NCBI RefSeq assembly: GCF_003340565.1
Contig: NZ_QPLK01000006.1
Span: 62,001-126,000 of the forward strand
Direction of reading: 5' to 3'
Origin: Rhodovulum sp. 12E13
Lineage (GTDB): Bacteria > Pseudomonadota > Alphaproteobacteria > Rhodobacterales > Rhodobacteraceae
Length of the DNA stretch: 64,000 bases
The position numbers and the translations under genes were made by a program. Position 1 is the stretch's first letter. The number at the start of each line of letters is the position of its first letter. Positions 25,671 to 33,944 of the stretch are shown here, piece by piece. The notes beneath the pieces are model-generated. The model was not told the DNA's origin. It did not search any database and was given only the letters and a program-made list of their open reading frames with translations.

Positions 25671-26009
25671 TCACGGACCCGTCCCGGAGACGCGGGGGCG
25701 GGGCGCGGCCTCGGTGGCGAAGCCGTCGTTCTCGATCAGGGCGCGAAGCGCGGCGGCGTCGCAGGCCGCCTCGATCCGGGCGGCCTCGCGCGCGGCGATC
25801 TCCCCGGGCACGCCGTCGGCCGCGTAGGCCGGCGCCTTGCGCCATTCGGCGAGATAGGCGTCGGCGTCCTTCGCGCCGATCCGCATCGCGCAGCGATCGA
25901 TGGCCTGCTCGAAGCGCTCCGGCAGCGCGACCTTCGCCGCGCGCCGGCCCTTGCCCACGATCACCTGGGCGGGAATGTCGCGCCAGTAGACGACGGTCAC
26001 CTCGGGCAT
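25671..26009 (-). CDS. Virulence-factor-family (PF13769-like) small protein
   Basis: First gene of the corrinoid operon. The 112-residue product begins MPEVTVVYWRDIPAQVIVGKGRRAAKVALPERFEQAIDRCAMR, which resembles a small conserved family named virulence factor in databases; the name carries no functional proof. There is no signal peptide or membrane segment. The ATG at 26009 follows AAGGAGCC; a longer frame upstream runs into the ppx promoter region. Its constant company in this window (MTHFR, methyltransferase, reactivase) suggests a role in folate/B12 one-carbon metabolism. Confidence 0.7.
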   Translation of the reverse strand: MPEVTVVYWRDIPAQVIVGKGRRAAKVALPERFEQAIDRCAMRIGAKDADAYLAEWRKAPAYAADGVPGEIAAREAARIEAACDAAALRALIENDGFATEAAPRPRVSGTGP

Positions 26010-26216
26010 GGGGCGGCTCCTTGAATTCGCCCGTCCTGCATACGCGGGCATGCGGCGGCGCTCCGGTTCGTTTTCGACATGGTGAGGCGCCTTGGCGACC
26101 TCCGCGCCGCGTCGGGACACGCGGGGCAGCGCGCGCGGGTGGCGCCATCGCGCGAATCTTGCGCGGCGCGCCTTGAGCGACTACGTTCGAGACAACTCGA
26201 AAAGGAGGGCGCGACG

Positions 26217-27341
26217 ATGGCGCCCAGGCGTCCCACGGGTGCGGGCGCGTTCCCGAGACCGGTCGATACCCCCGCGCCGACACCGCCCGATCCGGTGCAG
26301 CCCTACGCTGCGCTCGATCTGGGCACGAATTCATGCCGGATGCTGGTGGCCCAGCCCAAGGGCGCCCAGTTCCACGTCGTGGATTCGTTCTCGAAATCGG
26401 TGCAGCTCGGCGCCGGGCTGGAAGGGACGGGCCGGCTCAGCCGTGCCTCGATGGCGCGCACCGTGCAGGCGCTGAAGATCTGCAAGACGAAGTTCGTCAA
26501 GCACAACGTCCGCCGCATGCGGCTGGTGGCGACAGAGGCGTGCCGGCGGGCGACCAATGCGCGCGACTTCATCGCCTATATACGCCGCGAGACGGGGCTG
26601 GAGCTCGAGATCATCGAGCCCGAGGAGGAGGCGCGCCTCGCCGTCGTCTCCTGCGCGCCGCTGGTCTCCACCAAGACCGAGCAGCTGCTCGTGGTCGATA
26701 TCGGCGGCGGCTCGACCGAGCTGGTGTGGATCGATCTCTCCCGCGTGCCGAGTCCCGAGCGTCCGCGCGCGATCATGCGGCTGCACAAGGGCTTCCAGTC
26801 GGCCTTGCACCCGGGCGCCGACCCGTTCCCCACCGCCAGGGTCGTCGACTGGATCAGCGTGCCGCTGGGCGTGGCGACGCTGCGCGACCAGTTCCGCGAC
26901 GTGGCCGACGATTCGGGACGCTTCGCGCTGATGAGCTGGTATTTCGAGGAGCAGCTCGCCGAGTTCACGCCCTACCAGGCCGATCAGACGCGCGAGGGCT
27001 TCCAGATCATCGGCACCTCCGGCACGGTGACGACGGTCGCGGCCTCGCACCTGGGCCTGCGCCGCTACGACCGCTCCAAGGTCGACGGGCTGCGCATGAC
27101 ATCCGACCAGATCGACGCGGTGATCCGCGACTATCTCTCTCTCGGCGAGGAGGGGCGGCGCACCGATCCGCGCATCGGCAAGGACAGGCAGGCCCTGATC
27201 ATGTCGGGCGCGGCGATCCTGCAGGCGCTGATGCGCGTCTGGCCCACCGACCGGCTGTCGGTGGCCGACCGTGGCCTGCGCGAGGGCCTGCTCTACGCGC
27301 AGATGTCGGCCGACGGCGTGCTGGAAGAGGGGCCGTTCTGA
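26217..27341 (+). CDS. Exopolyphosphatase/pppGpp phosphohydrolase (Ppx/GppA family)
   Basis: ASKHA-fold phosphatase that degrades polyphosphate or (p)ppGpp. The 374-residue product has an N-terminal low-complexity leader, then [14 protein letters not shown] (phosphate-binding loop 1), [25 protein letters not shown] and the second loop [13 protein letters not shown], followed by [10 protein letters not shown], all canonical. It is shorter than E. coli Ppx, lacking the C-terminal HD-like extension, as in many alphaproteobacterial forms. The ATG at 26217 has a strong AAAGGAGG site. It is divergent from the corrinoid operon and upstream of rlmE. Which substrate is preferred cannot be told. Confidence 0.92.
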   Translation: MAPRRPTGAGAFPRPVDTPAPTPPDPVQPYAALDLGTNSCRMLVAQPKGAQFHVVDSFSKSVQLGAGLEGTGRLSRASMARTVQALKICKTKFVKHNVRRMRLVATEACRRATNARDFIAYIRRETGLELEIIEPEEEARLAVVSCAPLVSTKTEQLLVVDIGGGSTELVWIDLSRVPSPERPRAIMRLHKGFQSALHPGADPFPTARVVDWISVPLGVATLRDQFRDVADDSGRFALMSWYFEEQLAEFTPYQADQTREGFQIIGTSGTVTTVAASHLGLRRYDRSKVDGLRMTSDQIDAVIRDYLSLGEEGRRTDPRIGKDRQALIMSGAAILQALMRVWPTDRLSVADRGLREGLLYAQMSADGVLEEGPF

Positions 27342-27343
27342 GA

Positions 27344-27363
27344 AAGCCGCCCTGCGGCGGCTT
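27344..27363 (+). terminator. Hairpin directly after ppx/gppA
   Basis: AAGCCGCC and GGCGGCTT form a perfect 8-bp stem around CTGC, starting 3 bases after the stop codon. There is no T-tract, but it leads straight into an AT-rich element. It is a plausible transcript 3' end. Confidence 0.5.
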
Positions 27364-27364
27364 G

Positions 27365-27447
27365 CCTCCGGCGGGGATATTTTCGGCAAGAAGAAGGGGC
27401 GGGGCGTGCGCCGGGCTTCTTCTTGCTTCAAATATCCTCGCCGAAGG
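27365..27447. repeat. Imperfect inverted repeat, 32-bp arms, in ppx-rlmE spacer
   Basis: The left arm 27365-27396 (CCTCCGGCGGGGATATTTTC then GGCAAGAAGAAG) and the right arm 27416-27447 match as reverse complements at about 27 of 32 positions. The right arm is related to the CTTCTTTCTGTT elements at 544 and 12513. Together they could form a long hairpin, or they are two copies of a dispersed element in opposite orientation. Confidence 0.65.
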
Positions 27448-27486
27448 CAGCGAAGTTTCATCGCAACGGATGGCACGGGCGCGAGG

Positions 27487-28257
27487 ATGGCGAAGAAGAC
27501 GAGCGGGCGCGGGCAGCGCGAACTGCGGGTAAAGGTCAGGACGGCACGGGGGCGGAAGCTGTCGTCGACGCGCTGGCTGGAGCGACAGTTGAATGACCCC
27601 TATGTGGCGCGGGCGCGCCGAGAGGGGTATCGGGGCCGGGCCGCCTTCAAGATCATCGAGATCGACGACAGGTATCGCTTCCTCCGGCCGGGGGCGCGGG
27701 TGGTCGATCTGGGCTGCGCGCCGGGGGGCTGGAGCCAGGTGGCCGTGGCGCGGGTCAACGCCCTCGGCAAGGCGACGGGCAAGCCGGTGGGGCGCGTGCT
27801 CGGCCTCGACCTGCAGGAGGTCGAGCCGATCCCGGGGGCCGAACTCTGGCAGATGGATTTTCTGGAGGAGGGCGCGGACGACGCGGTCAAGGCGTGGCTC
27901 GGAGGGCCGGCCGACGTGGTGATGTCGGACATGGCCGCCGCCGCGTCGGGCCACAAGCAGACCGACCACCTTCGGATCGTGGCGCTCGGCGAGGCGGCCG
28001 CCGCGCTCGCGTTCGACGTCCTGGAGGAGGGAGGCACCTTCGTCGCCAAGGTGCTGGCGGGCGGCGCCGAAGCCGACCTTCAGGCCGAGTTGAAGCGCCG
28101 GTTCGCGAAGGTGGCCAACGTGAAACCGCCGGCGAGCCGTTCGGACAGTTCGGAGAAGTTCGTCGTCGCCACGGGCTTTCGCGGGCCGCGGAGGCAGGAG
28201 GGCGAGCCCGGGGCGGCGCCGGGAAGAGAGGAGACTCGGCGCGCCCCGGACCGCTGA
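27487..28257 (+). CDS. rlmE: 23S rRNA (uridine-2'-O)-methyltransferase RlmE (FtsJ/RrmJ)
   Basis: SAM-dependent 2'-O-methylation of U2552 in the A-loop of 23S rRNA. The 256-residue product shows the RrmJ layout: basic N-terminus, [17 protein letters not shown] motif [13 protein letters not shown] (72-84), [26 protein letters not shown] and SEKFVVATG. The catalytic tetrad is Lys55, Asp148, Lys188 and Glu223. It has a C-terminal disordered tail of about 25 residues. The ATG follows GCGAGG after a repeat-containing spacer. It is often next to ppx/gppA in this bacterial group. Confidence 0.96.
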   Translation: MAKKTSGRGQRELRVKVRTARGRKLSSTRWLERQLNDPYVARARREGYRGRAAFKIIEIDDRYRFLRPGARVVDLGCAPGGWSQVAVARVNALGKATGKPVGRVLGLDLQEVEPIPGAELWQMDFLEEGADDAVKAWLGGPADVVMSDMAAAASGHKQTDHLRIVALGEAAAALAFDVLEEGGTFVAKVLAGGAEADLQAELKRRFAKVANVKPPASRSDSSEKFVVATGFRGPRRQEGEPGAAPGREETRRAPDR

Positions 28258-28261
28258 GAGG

Positions 28262-28444
28262 TCAGGCGGTCTCGGTCTGCCCGGCGGACCCGGCCGGTAC
28301 ACGGCGGCGGGGGCCGTCGGCGGCGAGGGTCGATTTCGGGCCGCCCTCGCGGCGCTGCTTCTCGATGGCGCGCACGCTGAGATAACCGAAGGCCACCATG
28401 AAGCCAAGCGTGCCGAAAGTGAGGATGCCAAGTCCGAAGTCCAT
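28262..28444 (-). CDS. Small single-pass membrane protein, function unknown
   Basis: The 60-residue product begins with a clear membrane segment (MDFGLGILTFGTLGFMVAFGYLSV) followed by a basic, polar cytosolic tail. A good AAGGAG ribosome-binding site precedes the ATG at the right distance. It ends only 4 bases from the convergent rlmE stop. No motif beyond the membrane segment is recognised; the gene looks real because of the site and amphipathic layout. Confidence 0.6.
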   Translation of the reverse strand: MDFGLGILTFGTLGFMVAFGYLSVRAIEKQRREGGPKSTLAADGPRRRVPAGSAGQTETA

Positions 28445-28704
28445 TGCCGTCTCCTTGCAAAGCTTCGTTGCGTGTCTGTCGTCTCACCGGCCGGCAACGC
28501 TGCCGTGGTGAATGTCCGGCTAACGATGGCGCAGGCGCGCCGGATCACCGGCGCGGGCCGTTCTGCCAAAGAATACAATGGCATACAGGGGCCGCGCGCC
28601 GGCGCGGTGTAAACCGACGCCGAAAAGCCGTCTCGAACGCGCACGTTATCGGGTGTCAGCGCCGCAGGACGGTCAGGTCACGAGAGTGTGAGGGGGCGGC
28701 GCGC

Positions 28705-28965
28705 TCAGCGCGCGACGACGACGACGGCGAGGCCGTAGAGCGCCAGGCCGACGATGCCCGCCTGTGCCGCGAGGAGGGCCAGCAGGAACAGGGCGGCGAG
28801 CACGGCGCCGACGATCGCGGCCTGCTCGCCCGTCGAGCGGGCGGCGAGGCGGCGCTCGACCTCGGCAAAGTCGCGCCCCGTCAGCCAGCCCGAAAGCAGC
28901 GTGATCGCCACCGCGCGGCAGGCGAGGCCGGCGCCACGAAAGATATCCGGAAGACTCCCGTTCAT
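28705..28965 (-). CDS. Small two-segment membrane protein, function unknown
   Basis: An 86-residue protein with two hydrophobic segments: a weaker one around residues 10-28 and a strong one at about 48-84 (VGAVLAALFLLALLAAQAGI and on to VVVVAR), separated by a charged stretch (DFAEVERRLAARSTGEQ). It may form a hairpin in the membrane. The ATG at 28965 was chosen over one 12 codons upstream because its spacing to a purine-rich stretch is better. I do not recognise a family, and neighbours give no functional hint. Confidence 0.5.
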   Translation of the reverse strand: MNGSLPDIFRGAGLACRAVAITLLSGWLTGRDFAEVERRLAARSTGEQAAIVGAVLAALFLLALLAAQAGIVGLALYGLAVVVVAR

Positions 28966-29186
28966 GGCTGTCGAAATAGCATGCGGTCGCATACGCCGCA
29001 ACGGGAGGGCCGGGGCGCGCCCTGCGGCGGGCTGTCCCGCGACCCCGCGCCGGGCTCGCCGCCGGCGTTCCGATGCGACACGATCATCGCCGGCGCCCCT
29101 GCGGCGCCATGCCCGCCTGCCGGGGCTGGCGCGCCGCGCCTATCCCGACTATATTTGTAGGTAACCAGAGGGACGCTGCACCGCCA

Positions 29187-29624
29187 ATGACTGCCACCGC
29201 CCGAACCGACGCCCTTCGCCTTCTTTCCCCCGCCGAGCGGCGCCGCGAGATCGCGCCGCCCCCCGCCGTTCCGGTCGAGGCGCTGGCGGGAGAGGCGCCG
29301 ATGCTTGAAAAGCTGCGCCAGGCGGCACGCCGCGCCCGCGCGGGGCGCCAGATGTCGCTGGCCGAGGCGCAGGCCTGTCTCGCCTGTCCGGGCGCCGCCT
29401 CTGGCGCGGCCGAGGTGCTGGTGCGCGTGCTGGCCGAGGTTCTTGGGCGCCGCCCCGTCTTTCACGCGCCGGGCGCCCGGATGGCGTCGTTCGACGAGGC
29501 GTGGCTGTGCCGGTGCCGGGCCGCGCAGGCCGCCCGCGACAGTGACAGTCTTGCCCTGCTGACCGGTCGCCGGGTTCACCCGGCCATGCGCCGCGCCTTC
29601 CTCGATCTGTTGCGCGTGGTCTGA
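29187..29624 (+). CDS. Hypothetical protein of 145 residues
   Basis: A soluble, Ala/Arg-rich protein, without signal peptide or membrane helices. It has a run of charged helices (LEKLRQAARRARAGRQMSLAEAQACLACPG) and four cysteines, three in ACLACPG and LCRCRAAQ, that could bind a metal but show no standard spacing. Translation starts at an ATG 13 bases after GAGGG; an upward extension in the frame is not supported. The gene before dps is separated by 218 bases with a regulatory box. No function can be offered. Confidence 0.5.
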   Translation: MTATARTDALRLLSPAERRREIAPPPAVPVEALAGEAPMLEKLRQAARRARAGRQMSLAEAQACLACPGAASGAAEVLVRVLAEVLGRRPVFHAPGARMASFDEAWLCRCRAAQAARDSDSLALLTGRRVHPAMRRAFLDLLRVV

Positions 29625-29723
29625 GCGGGGCGGTCGGGATAGGTCTGTGCCGCGTCGTTCCGGGCGGCGATGGCGCGGCGCGCGTTTTTTCTCCGGTCGG
29701 GGCTGGACGCCGGAGAAAGACTA

Positions 29724-29740
29724 ATTAGAATAATTCCAAG
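29724..29740. promoter_or_regulatory. Irr/ICE-like box upstream of dps
   Basis: The sequence ATTAGAATAATTCCAAG fits the iron-control-element palindrome TTAGAA-N3-TTCTAA with a single mismatch in the core. It lies about 100 bases before the dps start in the only AT-rich patch of the spacer, next to a 9-bp stem (TTTCTCCGG/CCGGAGAAA, 29688-29718). Irr is the iron/heme-responsive regulator of alphaproteobacteria. Confidence 0.45.
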
Positions 29741-29842
29741 CTAGCCGCCGCCAGCCACAGACCGTCACCGGGCAGTCCCGCGCGGGCGGCATCCAAACGA
29801 GGGCGCCAGACGCGCCCTGACGCGACCGAGAGGACACGATAG

Positions 29843-30313
29843 ATGACAAGCACCGCCGCCGATCTCAGCCCCGATTCCACGACCGCCATCTGCGAGGCGC
29901 TCAACCAGTCCGTCGCCGAGACCGTCGTCACCACGATGCTCGCGCAGAACTTTCACTGGAACGTGACCGGCATGGCCTTCGGCCCGCTGCACGAGATGTT
30001 CCAGGACATCTACGAGGACCATTTCGAGGGGCAGGATGATCTGGCCGAGCGGATCAAGGCGCTGGGCGGCCATGCCGAAGGCACGCTCAAGGGCATGCTC
30101 GCCCGCTCGAAGGTGACCGAACACGAGGGCCGCGCGACCGACCGCGAGATGATCGCGAAGATGCTCGAGGCGCAGCAGATCGTGGCCGCCACGCTTGCCC
30201 AGTGCGGCGAACTGTCGGCCGAGCACGGCGACACGCTGACGGAAGACCTGTGCATCGCGCGTGGCCAGAAGCACGAGAAGTTCGCCTGGATGCTGCGCGC
30301 CCATCTCGAGTGA
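29843..30313 (+). CDS. dps: Dps-family DNA-binding/mini-ferritin protein
   Basis: Dodecameric ferritin-like protein that oxidises and stores iron using hydrogen peroxide and protects DNA. The 156-residue product has the ferroxidase ligands at the subunit interface: His38 in QNFHWNVTG, His50 in GPLHEMFQ, and Asp65/Glu69 in EGQDDLAERIKALGGHAEGTL. The N-terminus lacks a lysine-rich tail, so DNA binding may be weak. It has its own leader with a possible Irr box and a strong terminator immediately downstream, consistent with a single-gene iron/oxidative stress unit. Confidence 0.96.
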   Translation: MTSTAADLSPDSTTAICEALNQSVAETVVTTMLAQNFHWNVTGMAFGPLHEMFQDIYEDHFEGQDDLAERIKALGGHAEGTLKGMLARSKVTEHEGRATDREMIAKMLEAQQIVAATLAQCGELSAEHGDTLTEDLCIARGQKHEKFAWMLRAHLE

Positions 30314-30336
30314 GCGCCGCGCGCCTGCGCGGAAGC

Positions 30337-30369
30337 AAAAGCGCCGCTGCGTCTCGCCGCGGCGCTTTT
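30337..30369 (+). terminator. Rho-independent-type terminator of dps
   Basis: AAAAGCGCCGC and GCGGCGCTTTT are perfect 11-bp arms around an 11-base loop, 24 bases after the dps stop. The A/T flanks make it work in both directions, which suits the convergent DUF1289 gene at 30407. Confidence 0.8.
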
Positions 30370-30406
30370 CGACTCCGTGCGCAAGATCAGGCCCGGCACG
30401 AACGGG

Positions 30407-30679
30407 TCAGGCGGCGTCGCGCACCGGTTTGGGCGGCTTGATGCCCTTCTTGAGACAGCGGCGCAGATAGGCCGGCGCCCAGGCTGAATACTTGCCCATC
30501 TGCGCCTGCTGGGCGCGGATCAGGGCGATGAAGGCGATGCGCTGGTCGTCCTTCTTCAGCCCCTTGAACATCTTCTTCTGCACCTTCGTCATCGAGCAGC
30601 CGATGCAATGCTCGCCCGCCGGCCCGTCGCGGCGGAACTTGCAGACATCGATGCAGGGGCTGGGGGTTTTCCTGGCCAA
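30407..30679 (-). CDS. DUF1289 cysteine-containing protein
   Basis: A 90-residue protein whose N-terminal half matches DUF1289: SPCIDVCKFRRDGPAGEHCIGCSMT with the C-x3-C-x11-C-x2-C pattern, possibly a zinc or iron-sulfur site. A helical basic half follows (MFKGLKKDDQRIAFIALIRAQQ) and ends in PPKP. The ATG at 30679 follows CTTGGCCAGG. It lies 13 bases upstream of no other minus-strand gene except hemP at 30693-30974, so the two may be co-transcribed. Function unknown. Confidence 0.85.
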   Translation of the reverse strand: MARKTPSPCIDVCKFRRDGPAGEHCIGCSMTKVQKKMFKGLKKDDQRIAFIALIRAQQAQMGKYSAWAPAYLRRCLKKGIKPPKPVRDAA

Positions 30680-30692
30680 GGCGATCGTCCTC

Positions 30693-30974
30693 TTACTTGG
30701 TGAGAATCAGCTTTCCCGCCCGCGTGATGCGGAGCGAATAGGCGGTGCCGTCGAGCATGAGCACCGCCTGGGTGCCGTTGCGCATGAGCTGACGAACGTC
30801 GTGGGCGGGCAGGGCGCGCGCGGCCCCGCCGACCGGCGGCGGGGCGGCTGCGTGCGGGGCGGGCTCGCCCGGGCTGCGCCGCGCCCCGCCCCGGCCGTCG
30901 TGCCAGCCATGGCCGGCGCCGCGCTGTGTCGCGTCGTCTCGCCGGGCGGGGGCGCCGCGAAAGTCTCCGTCCAT
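30693..30974 (-). CDS. hemP: Hemin uptake protein HemP family
   Basis: HemP is a small protein of the heme-uptake regulon. The last 38 residues (VRQLMRNGTQAVLMLDGTAY then SLRITRAGKLILTK) match the family core and its strongly conserved GKLILTK end. The preceding 50 residues are low-complexity (Gly/Ala/Pro/His/Arg). The ATG at 30974 has AGGAGAG just upstream. No heme receptor or TonB system is in the window, so it is an orphan here, 13 bases before the DUF1289 gene. An iron-responsive operator would be expected upstream, but I cannot point to one. Confidence 0.82.
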   Translation of the reverse strand: MDGDFRGAPARRDDATQRGAGHGWHDGRGGARRSPGEPAPHAAAPPPVGGAARALPAHDVRQLMRNGTQAVLMLDGTAYSLRITRAGKLILTK

Positions 30975-31304
30975 GGGCCTCTCCTGTCGTGGTCTCGGGC
31001 GCACGCTGTCCGCTGCCGTGCGCGCCCGTGCTGTCGGCGCTGGCTCCCGTCGGGTGGCTGCAGATAACCTTAGTGAAACGCTCGGGCTTGTAAAGCGCCC
31101 GCGCCTGCGCGTTTCGGCGCAGGTCGGGGCCGGGCACCGGGCAGGGGCCGGCGGGGCGAACACGGGGGGCGCGACGCCCGATCCCGCGCCACCGGGCCCG
31201 GTCCGCGCCGCCGGGGCAGGCAGGAGTGCGGTATGCCGAAGTATATGCGTTCTGCGCCACCGGCCCGCGTTTACAGGGCGTCAGGCGGGCGCTATCTGCC
31301 GCCC
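30975..31304. other. Divergent spacer hemP / DUF3422
   Basis: A 330-base region between divergent starts. On the minus strand a TTTACA at about 31089-31094 with TAAGGT 16 bases later is a possible hemP promoter. An in-frame ATG for the plus gene also exists at 31233, so part of it may be coding. Confidence 0.4.
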
Positions 31305-32609
31305 ATGGATGATGCCGCCCCCCCCACCGCGCTCGCCGATCACCCGCTCCGCTACGAGCTGGCCAACGAGCTGCATGCGCGGCCCTTCCCCTCGCTCGAC
31401 GCGCCGTGCCGGGTCGTCTACCTCGCCATCAAGCAGCCCAGGGAGGCCGCCGCGCGCGACCGCGGCGCCGACCGCGCCCACCTGCTCGAGCTGCTCGATC
31501 GCTTCGGCGCGACCCACCCCAAGCCCGGCGCGACCCACTATTTCGGCGATCTCGGCAAGCACCAGATCAAGTGGGAGTGCCATACCGAGTTCGTCACCTA
31601 CACGATCTTCACTCCCGACGTCTCCGAACGGCCGTTCGACCCCAAGGCGTTCGAGGTGCTGCCGGCCGACTGGCTGGCGCGGGCGCCCGGCGCGCGCATC
31701 ACCTCGGCGCTGATCCGCGTCGAGGAGGTGGCCAAGGCCGACGAGGCGAGCGTTCTGCCCAAGGCATTTTCGTGGTTCGTGCCCGAAAGCCTCGCCGTCA
31801 GCCGCGTGCTCGACGACACCGCGATCATGGCGGGCGATTTTCGCATCGACGAGGGCGGGCACATGCGCTTTGCCGTCTTCGTGCGGCCCGACACGGGGGC
31901 GCGGCGCATCGGGCGGATCGTGCAGCGCCTGACCGAGATCGAGACCTACAAGACCATGTCGATGCTCGGCTACCGCCGGGCCCGCGACCTGTCGGCGCGG
32001 ATGGGCGAGCTCGACCAGGCGCTCACCGCCCTCGTCACCGACATGACCGGCCCGATGGAGACGCCCGAGCACTCGCTCGAGAGCCTGCTGCGCGTCGCCT
32101 CCGAGCTCGAGGCGCTGCGCGCGCAGGCGACCTTCCGCTTCGGGGCGACCGCGGCTTACGAGGCCATCGTCAACGACCGCGTGCGCGTGCTGCGCGAGCA
32201 ACGCTTCGAGGGGCGCCAGACCTTCCAGGAGTTCATGGCCCGCCGCTTCGACCCCGCGATGCGCACCGTGAAGTCGACCGAGGGGCGGCTCACCGAGATG
32301 GCCGAGCGGGCGATGCGGGCGGGCGACCTGTTGCGCACCAAGGTCGATGTCGAGCGGCAGGCGCAGAACGCCGACCTGCTCGCCTCGATGGACCGCCGAG
32401 CCGATCTGCAACTGCGCCTGCAGCGCACGGTCGAGGGCCTGTCTGTGGTGGCGATCAGCTATTACGCGGTCAATCTCGTCGCCTACCTCGCCTATCCGGT
32501 GACGGCGCCCCTGGGGCTGTCCGAGGGGCTCGCCACCGCGCTGCTCACTCCGCCGGTAGTGCTCGGCGTGTGGCTGATGGTGCAGCGGATCCGGCGCCAC
32601 CTCGAGTGA
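31305..32609 (+). CDS. DUF3422 membrane-anchored protein
   Basis: A 434-residue protein of the DUF3422 family, otherwise uncharacterised. It has a large soluble N-terminal part beginning HPLRYELANELHARPFPSLDAP, mid-protein helical regions (VDVERQAQNADLLASMDRRADLQLRLQ), and two C-terminal membrane segments (about residues 378-400 and 408-428), a layout reminiscent of CorA-type proteins. The ATG at 31305 starts near the domain; an in-frame ATG at 31233 would add 24 residues. Its last 65 bases overlap the 3' end of the convergent yeeE-like gene. Biochemical role unknown. Confidence 0.85.
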   Translation: MDDAAPPTALADHPLRYELANELHARPFPSLDAPCRVVYLAIKQPREAAARDRGADRAHLLELLDRFGATHPKPGATHYFGDLGKHQIKWECHTEFVTYTIFTPDVSERPFDPKAFEVLPADWLARAPGARITSALIRVEEVAKADEASVLPKAFSWFVPESLAVSRVLDDTAIMAGDFRIDEGGHMRFAVFVRPDTGARRIGRIVQRLTEIETYKTMSMLGYRRARDLSARMGELDQALTALVTDMTGPMETPEHSLESLLRVASELEALRAQATFRFGATAAYEAIVNDRVRVLREQRFEGRQTFQEFMARRFDPAMRTVKSTEGRLTEMAERAMRAGDLLRTKVDVERQAQNADLLASMDRRADLQLRLQRTVEGLSVVAISYYAVNLVAYLAYPVTAPLGLSEGLATALLTPPVVLGVWLMVQRIRRHLE

Positions 32610-33621
32610 GCAGGGCGTCGGCCGCGCGCGCGCCGGCCACGATTGCGGCGAGCGCGAGCAGGGCAGACACCCCCAGGGTGGCCACGCCCGACAGCCCCGC
32701 GCCCACGGTGCAGCCCCCCGCAAGCACGCCGCCCACCCCCATCAGCACGGCGCCGAGGGCATAGCGGCCGGTCTGGCGCGGGCTCTCGAAGCTCTCCCAC
32801 CGCGCCTCGCGGCGGAGCACGGCGGCGACGAGTGCGCCCGCGAGCGTCCCCGCCAGCAGCCCCACGCCGAAAGTCGCGGGCACGGCGGTCGAGGCGATGG
32901 CGAAGAAGAGCGAGTCGGCCGCGGGCGCGGTAAAGGAGAGCGATTCGAGCGCCACCGGGTCGAAATCGTCGAACAGGACGTGGCCCGTGCCGACCCAGCC
33001 CGCCGGCACCAGCGCGCCGATCAGGGCGCCGAGGGCGAGGTCGCGGGGCCGGGCGCCGGCGCGCCAGGCGAGCGCGAGCGCGCCCGCGGCGAGCAGGGCC
33101 GCCCAGGCGAGGCCGTCGCCGGGCAGGGCGCCGAGCGCGGCGACATCGCCGAGCGGCACGGTCACGCCGCCCAGCGCCACGCGCGCCGGCGCGAACACGC
33201 CCTTTAGCGTCGCATGCGCCACGAGGGCGAAGACGACGATCACCGAGAGCGCGCGCAGGTTGCCGCCCGCGCCCAGCACCAGCAGGCGAGAAGGGCAGCC
33301 GCGCGTCAGGACCATGCCCGCGCCGAAGAGCGTGCCCCCGAGCAGCACCGCCAGAACCGGCAGCTCGGCGGCGTGAAAGCGGTGTGCGCCGAATGCCACC
33401 AGATCCGCCGCGACGGCCGCCTGCGTGCCCAGCACCGCCACCGCCAGCCCCGCGGCCCAGACGGCCAGTGCCGCCCGTCGCTCCGGCCCGGCGACGAGGC
33501 CGCGGCGCAGGCAGAAGCGGCTCACGGCAGCCGCCGCCCCGAAGGCGAGGCCCAGAAGCGCCCCCAGCCACACGGCCGCCTGCGGCGCCGTCAGTGTCTC
33601 GAAGCCCAGGGATGCATACAT
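32545..33621 (-). CDS. YeeE/YedE-family sulfur-compound transporter
   Basis: Polytopic inner-membrane protein of 358 residues with about nine or ten hydrophobic segments. It carries two half-repeats, each with a conserved glycine-cysteine motif: MVLTRGCPSRLL (Cys109) and VLAGGCTVGAGLSG (near residue 307). In the thiosulfate transporter TsuA such cysteines pass the substrate through the membrane, so thiosulfate or selenium-compound uptake is a reasonable call. No sulfur-utilisation gene is beside it, although mnmA and thiol chemistry are near. Its 3' end overlaps the convergent DUF3422 gene by 65 bases. Confidence 0.85.
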   Translation of the reverse strand: MYASLGFETLTAPQAAVWLGALLGLAFGAAAAVSRFCLRRGLVAGPERRAALAVWAAGLAVAVLGTQAAVAADLVAFGAHRFHAAELPVLAVLLGGTLFGAGMVLTRGCPSRLLVLGAGGNLRALSVIVVFALVAHATLKGVFAPARVALGGVTVPLGDVAALGALPGDGLAWAALLAAGALALAWRAGARPRDLALGALIGALVPAGWVGTGHVLFDDFDPVALESLSFTAPAADSLFFAIASTAVPATFGVGLLAGTLAGALVAAVLRREARWESFESPRQTGRYALGAVLMGVGGVLAGGCTVGAGLSGVATLGVSALLALAAIVAGARAADALLTRGGAGSAAPSATRRALPAE

Positions 33622-33944
33622 GGCGCGTCTCCCGCGAATGCCTGTCCGGTTCCGGCCGGGGCATACGGGGGCACGCCAGGGTTGGACAAGCGCCGCCCGG
33701 CGAACGCCCGTTCGCCCCGCGGGGCGGCTGCCGAACGGCCGTTCCGCCGTCGGGATGGGCCGGAACGCTCGGTCCGGCGGGTCGCCCGCGCGTGGAAAGC
33801 CGGTCCTTTCCGCAAGGCTGGCGCAGAGGCTGGCGGCGTCCGTTGCGGATTGCGTCTCCGCGTCCGCCGCCCCGAAGTAAGAGCGGACGCGGCGAGGCGG
33901 GTATGGTAGTTTCTTATTCGAATGTAATCAGGAGCGTGGCGCGC
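33622..33944. other. Spacer between yeeE-like gene and BLUF gene
   Basis: A 323-base divergent spacer without a supported gene. It contains a perfect 10-bp stem (CCGCGTCCGC at 33858-33867, GCGGACGCGG at 33883-33892) and then an AT-richer patch 33901-33930 likely to hold the BLUF promoter. Confidence 0.45.
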
